Positions 61,496 to 64,000 of a stretch of DNA of 64,000 nucleotides are shown piece by piece (within the stretch, counting starts at the first letter, position 1; every line of letters starts with the position of its first letter). This stretch comes from Aeromicrobium sp. Leaf350 (GTDB lineage Bacteria; Actinomycetota; Actinomycetes; Propionibacteriales; Nocardioidaceae). Under the pieces are notes generated by a model, which was given only the letters and a program-made list of their open reading frames with translations, was not told the DNA's origin and ran no database searches. Made by a program: the position numbers and the translations under genes. The stretch spans positions 806,001 to 870,000 of the forward strand of contig NZ_CAKASL010000001.1 in NCBI RefSeq assembly GCF_916858655.1, read 5' to 3'.

Positions 61496-61517
61496 CCCGG
61501 GGCCGCAGGACCTGCCG

Positions 61518-61973
61518 TCAGCCGTGCATGCGAGCACCCTTGACGACCTTGTCGACGGCGTTCTTCGGACCGCGCAGGGCGATGCCGACCAGGTCGAGGT
61601 CTGCCGAACCGACCGCGGCGACCGCGGCGCGATTGGCGGCGTCGTGCCCGGTCGAGAAGAGCTCGCGCGTGTAGATCGCCGTGGCGATCCCCCGCCCGAT
61701 CGCCTTCGCGCGCGCGGTCGCGAGGAGCTCGGCGTCGCCCGCGAGGACGAGCACCGGCTGGCGCAGCATCGGGAGGTACTCCGTCGCGTCGGCGTCGACG
61801 TACGGCTCTCCGACGAGGCCGGGCTCGCTCGTCGCGACGCCGCTCGTCAGGAACGCCGTCACGTTCAGCTCCTGCCACGGCAGGAGGTCGTCGCGGAGCA
61901 GCACCACGACCTTCGTGTCGAAGCGTGGAGCTGCTGCGGGGGTGGTCGCGGGAGTGGTCTCGGAGGTGCTCAC
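61518..61973 (-). CDS. DUF2000 protein
   Basis: 151 residues from GTG 61973. Family marks: FDTKVVVLLRDDLLPWQELNVTAFLTSG and YLPMLRQPVLVLAGDAELLATARAKAIGRGIATAIYTRELFSTGHDAANRAAV. Similar to peptidyl-tRNA-hydrolase-2-like folds; function unknown. Divergent from an AraC regulator, a pairing that suggests the regulator controls it. Confidence 0.85.
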   Translation of the reverse strand: MSTSETTPATTPAAAPRFDTKVVVLLRDDLLPWQELNVTAFLTSGVATSEPGLVGEPYVDADATEYLPMLRQPVLVLAGDAELLATARAKAIGRGIATAIYTRELFSTGHDAANRAAVAAVGSADLDLVGIALRGPKNAVDKVVKGARMHG

Positions 61974-62010
61974 ACGTCGATTCTCGAACCGTCGGGACGA
62001 CCTTGGCTTG

Positions 62011-62016
62011 TACGTT
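62011..62016 (+). promoter_or_regulatory. -10 element (TACGTT) of the leaderless araC-type gene
   Basis: TACGTT ends 6 nt before GTG 62023. Confidence 0.5.
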
Positions 62017-62022
62017 TGACGC

Positions 62023-62805
62023 GTGGTCGAGTCCGTTCGCGCCTGGGAACCGGGAGTGCCCCTGGTGCGCGAGGTCCTGCACGCGACCTTCGAGGAGCAC
62101 GCGTATCCGATGCACACCCACGACGCGTGGACCGTGCTGCTGGTCGACGACGGTGCCGTCGACTACCACCTCGACCGCAGGGGCCACCGGACCGAGCCGG
62201 GCACCCTGACGATCCTGCCCCCGCACGTCGCCCACGACGGTCGCTCCGCCGAACGAGGCACCTCCTTCACGAAGCGCGCGCTCTACCTGGACGGCGACTG
62301 GCTCCCCGACGCGCTCGCCGGGCCCACGGCCCTGCGCCCCGCGCTCCGCGCTCCTCGGGCGTCGCGTCTCGCCGTCGGCATCCACGAGGCACTGCGCTCG
62401 CCTGGCGACGAGACCGCCGCCGAGCACGGCGTGCTGATGCTCGGCGACGTGGTCCGCGGAGAGCTCGACCGCACGGCTCCGGAGCACCTGCGTGACGCCC
62501 CGCTCGCCCGTCGCCTCCGGGACCTGCTCGACGACCACCTTCCGGCAACCGTGACGGTGGCCGAGGCCGGCCGCCTCCTGCACGCCCACCCCGGGCACCT
62601 GACCCGCGTGTTCGTGCAGACCTACGGCATCCCTCCCCACCAGTACGTCACCGGCCGGCGGGTCGACCGCGCGCGGCGCCTCCTCGTCCGCGGGGAGTCA
62701 GCGGCAGCCGCAGCGACCGCGGCCGGCTTCCACGACCAGTCCCACATGACGCGCCACTTCCGCAGGGTCCTCGGGGCGACGCCGGGAGCCTTCGCGCGGC
62801 CCTGA
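62023..62805 (+). CDS. AraC-family regulator
   Basis: 260 residues: an N-terminal cupin ligand domain (EEHAYPMHTHDAWTVLLVDDGAVDYHLDRRGHRTEPGTLTILPPHVAHDGR) and a C-terminal double helix-turn-helix (VTVAEAGRLLHAHPGHLTRVFVQTYGIPPHQYVTGRRVDRARRLL; AAAAATAAGFHDQSHMTRHFRRVLGATPGAF). It probably acts on the divergent DUF2000 gene. Confidence 0.9.
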   Translation: MVESVRAWEPGVPLVREVLHATFEEHAYPMHTHDAWTVLLVDDGAVDYHLDRRGHRTEPGTLTILPPHVAHDGRSAERGTSFTKRALYLDGDWLPDALAGPTALRPALRAPRASRLAVGIHEALRSPGDETAAEHGVLMLGDVVRGELDRTAPEHLRDAPLARRLRDLLDDHLPATVTVAEAGRLLHAHPGHLTRVFVQTYGIPPHQYVTGRRVDRARRLLVRGESAAAAATAAGFHDQSHMTRHFRRVLGATPGAFARP

Positions 62806-62835
62806 CCGACGCGCCCCCGCCCTCCGCGCTCCCGG

Positions 62836-62841
62836 TACCGT
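62836..62841 (+). promoter_or_regulatory. -10 element (TACCGT) of a leaderless gene
   Basis: TACCGT ends 6 nt before GTG 62848. Confidence 0.5.
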
Positions 62842-62847
62842 TCAGCG

Positions 62848-63342
62848 GTGATCACGACGATCCTGGTCGAGCACCCCTGGCTGACCACCGCCGGCCTCGG
62901 CCTGCTGGTCGTCGCCGGTCCTCCGCTGGGCGTGCTGCTGGTGCGCCGACGTCGGACCACGCAGGTCCTGCTCGCCGCGTCGCTGGTGGCGATCGCCCTG
63001 CTGACCCTCACGCCGAGCGGGTCCGACCTGGGCGTCCGGTGCGTCGCCGAGTGGTCGTGGCCCGCGCTCGGCCGGGTCGAGCTGATCGCCAACGCCATCC
63101 TGTTCGTGCCTGCGGTCGCGCTGGCCTCGCTCCTGACCCGACGGCCGGTCCCGACCCTGCTGGGCGCCAGCGCCTCGTCAGTCCTGATCGAGGGGGTGCA
63201 AGCCCTCGTGACACCGCTCGGTCGCAGCTGCTCCACGAACGACTGGCTCTACAACACCCTCGGCGCCCTGCTCGGGGCTGCGGTCGCCGCACTCGCCCTG
63301 CACCTCGACCGCCGGGGCGAGCCGGCCGCCGCGCGGGAATGA
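62848..63342 (+). CDS. VanZ-like membrane protein
   Basis: 164 residues, about four or five helices. VanZ-type features are LTPSGSDLG, ANAILFVPAVALASLL, IEGVQALVTPLGRSCSTNDWLYNTLGALLG (the conserved Q and NDxxxNxxG). VanZ proteins lower teicoplanin binding in some hosts; most relatives have no assigned role. Confidence 0.85.
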   Translation: MITTILVEHPWLTTAGLGLLVVAGPPLGVLLVRRRRTTQVLLAASLVAIALLTLTPSGSDLGVRCVAEWSWPALGRVELIANAILFVPAVALASLLTRRPVPTLLGASASSVLIEGVQALVTPLGRSCSTNDWLYNTLGALLGAAVAALALHLDRRGEPAAARE

Positions 63343-63387
63343 ATCCCCGTCGGAGCCGTTAAGGTAGATGAAAGTTCAATTTCTGCG

Positions 63388-64000
63388 ATGGGACCCCTCA
63401 TGCGTGACGTGACCTTCGGGATCGACACCTTCGGCGACGTGCCGGAGGACGACCACGGCGACCTGCTGACGCCCGCCCAGGCGATCCGCCAGGTCCTCGA
63501 CGAGGCCGTGCTGGCCGACCAGGTCGGCATCGACGTCATCGCCCTGGGCGAGCACCACCGCCCGGAGTACGCGATCTCGAGCCCCGAGACCGTCCTCGCC
63601 GGCATCGCCACGCGCACCGAGCGCATCACCCTCGCCTCGGGCGTCACGGTGCTCTCCTCCGACGACCCCGTGCGCGTCTTCCAGCGGTTCTCGACCGTCG
63701 ACGCCCTCTCGAACGGCCGCGCGCAGGTGATCCTCGGACGCGGCTCCTTCACCGAGTCGTTCCCGCTCTTCGGGTACGACATGGCGCAGTACGACACGCT
63801 CTTCGAGGAGAAGCTCGAGCTGTTCTCGAAGCTCCTCGAGGAGCAGCCCGTCACGTGGAGCGGCACGACCCGCGCCGCCCTCGACAACGCGGACGTGCAC
63901 CCGAAGACCGAGTCCGGCCGCCTCGACACCTGGGTCGGCGTCGGCGGCTCGCCCGAGTCGGTCATCCGCACGGCCCGCTACGGTCTGCCGCTGATGCTGG
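63388..64000 (+). CDS. Luciferase-like (LLM) flavin-dependent oxidoreductase, partial
   Basis: About 204 residues before the right edge cuts it; the family is about 340. It begins DVTFGIDTFGDVPEDDHGD and continues ADQVGIDVIALGEHHRPEYAISSPETVLAGIATRTERITLASGVTVLSSDDPVRVFQRFSTVDALSNGRAQVILGRGSFTESFPLFGY, the F420/FMN-binding TIM-barrel core. ATG 63388 or 63400 is the start; neither has a clear ribosome binding site. An AT-rich pocket with TGAAAGTTCA (63369-63378) upstream may be a regulator site. Confidence 0.85.
   Translation, partial: MGPLMRDVTFGIDTFGDVPEDDHGDLLTPAQAIRQVLDEAVLADQVGIDVIALGEHHRPEYAISSPETVLAGIATRTERITLASGVTVLSSDDPVRVFQRFSTVDALSNGRAQVILGRGSFTESFPLFGYDMAQYDTLFEEKLELFSKLLEEQPVTWSGTTRAALDNADVHPKTESGRLDTWVGVGGSPESVIRTARYGLPLML

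Noticed and set aside
59574-62495. Very long plus-strand open frame (973 codons)
   Set aside because: It is rich in Arg, Ala and Pro, crosses several good genes on both strands and has no domain. Such frames are common in high-GC DNA.

Overview
This is a high-GC chromosomal window from an actinobacterium. The evidence is the codon use, many GTG starts, leaderless promoters, a mycothiol synthase, a GlnR-type regulator, a heparin-binding-haemagglutinin-like protein and actinobacterial PHO boxes. The gene set suggests the Nocardioidaceae (Aeromicrobium or Nocardioides-like), but that placement is inference. There is no CRISPR array, rRNA operon, transposase or prophage. The single RNA gene seen is a tRNA-Lys.

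Layout. 1-9.1 kb: an efflux pump with its MarR regulator, typA, an AbiEi/DUF559-like protein, and a small catabolic operon (SDR, saccharopine-dehydrogenase-like protein, acyl-CoA ligase) facing a TetR regulator over tandem operators. 9.1-13.3 kb: DUF2071, an alkB gene under an SOS box, and then a 2,046-bp segment (10589-12634). That segment has 27-bp imperfect inverted ends and a 15-bp target duplication, has no transposase, and carries three genes for exported proteins. 13.4-16.1 kb: a YeiH-type exporter with a coupled 58-residue membrane protein, and the DUF2516 / HbhA-like / XRE block. 16.2-29.3 kb: asparaginase, mannose-sugar enzymes (manC, manA), a DEAD-box helicase, and an envelope-polymer set (Wzz/tyrosine-kinase, tyrosine phosphatase, LCP ligase, DUF4012, LPXTG protein) mixed with ygfZ, nitrobindin and dtd. 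29.3-31.2 kb: a sulfurtransferase operon preceded by a 25-residue leader peptide. 31.3-40.5 kb: a sugar ABC importer and catabolic operon facing a ROK repressor. 40.5-45.1 kb: a thioredoxin-like protein, a membrane protein, glnR, a carboxyltransferase and mshD. 45.3-57 kb: an esterase and the phosphate region (ppk, mutT1, pstSCAB, pit with its DUF47 partner), with PHO boxes before pstS and before the pit operon. 57-64 kb: a TetR-controlled SMR pair, tRNA-Lys, a hypothetical gene, an HTH protein facing a sigma factor, HAD, DUF2000 facing AraC, VanZ, and the start of a luciferase-like oxidoreductase.

Genes that act together: pstSCAB, pit/DUF47 and ppk make a phosphate uptake and storage regulon. 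ManC and ManA supply mannose nucleotides to envelope polymer synthesis controlled by a kinase/phosphatase pair. The sulfurtransferase operon probably responds to cysteine supply through its leader. From memory of Mycobacterium tuberculosis gene order, ygfZ, nitrobindin, DUF1416, sulfurtransferase, thioredoxin, membrane protein, glnR and mshD correspond to Rv0811c-Rv0819. The envelope genes and the sugar operon appear to be inserted into that conserved order.

The most notable observations are the transposase-less cargo element at 10589-12634, a dispersed palindromic repeat family at gene 3' ends (3.6, 4.7, 45.1 and probably 55.0 kb), the leader peptide at 31112-31189, the SOS box of alkB, and two PHO boxes.
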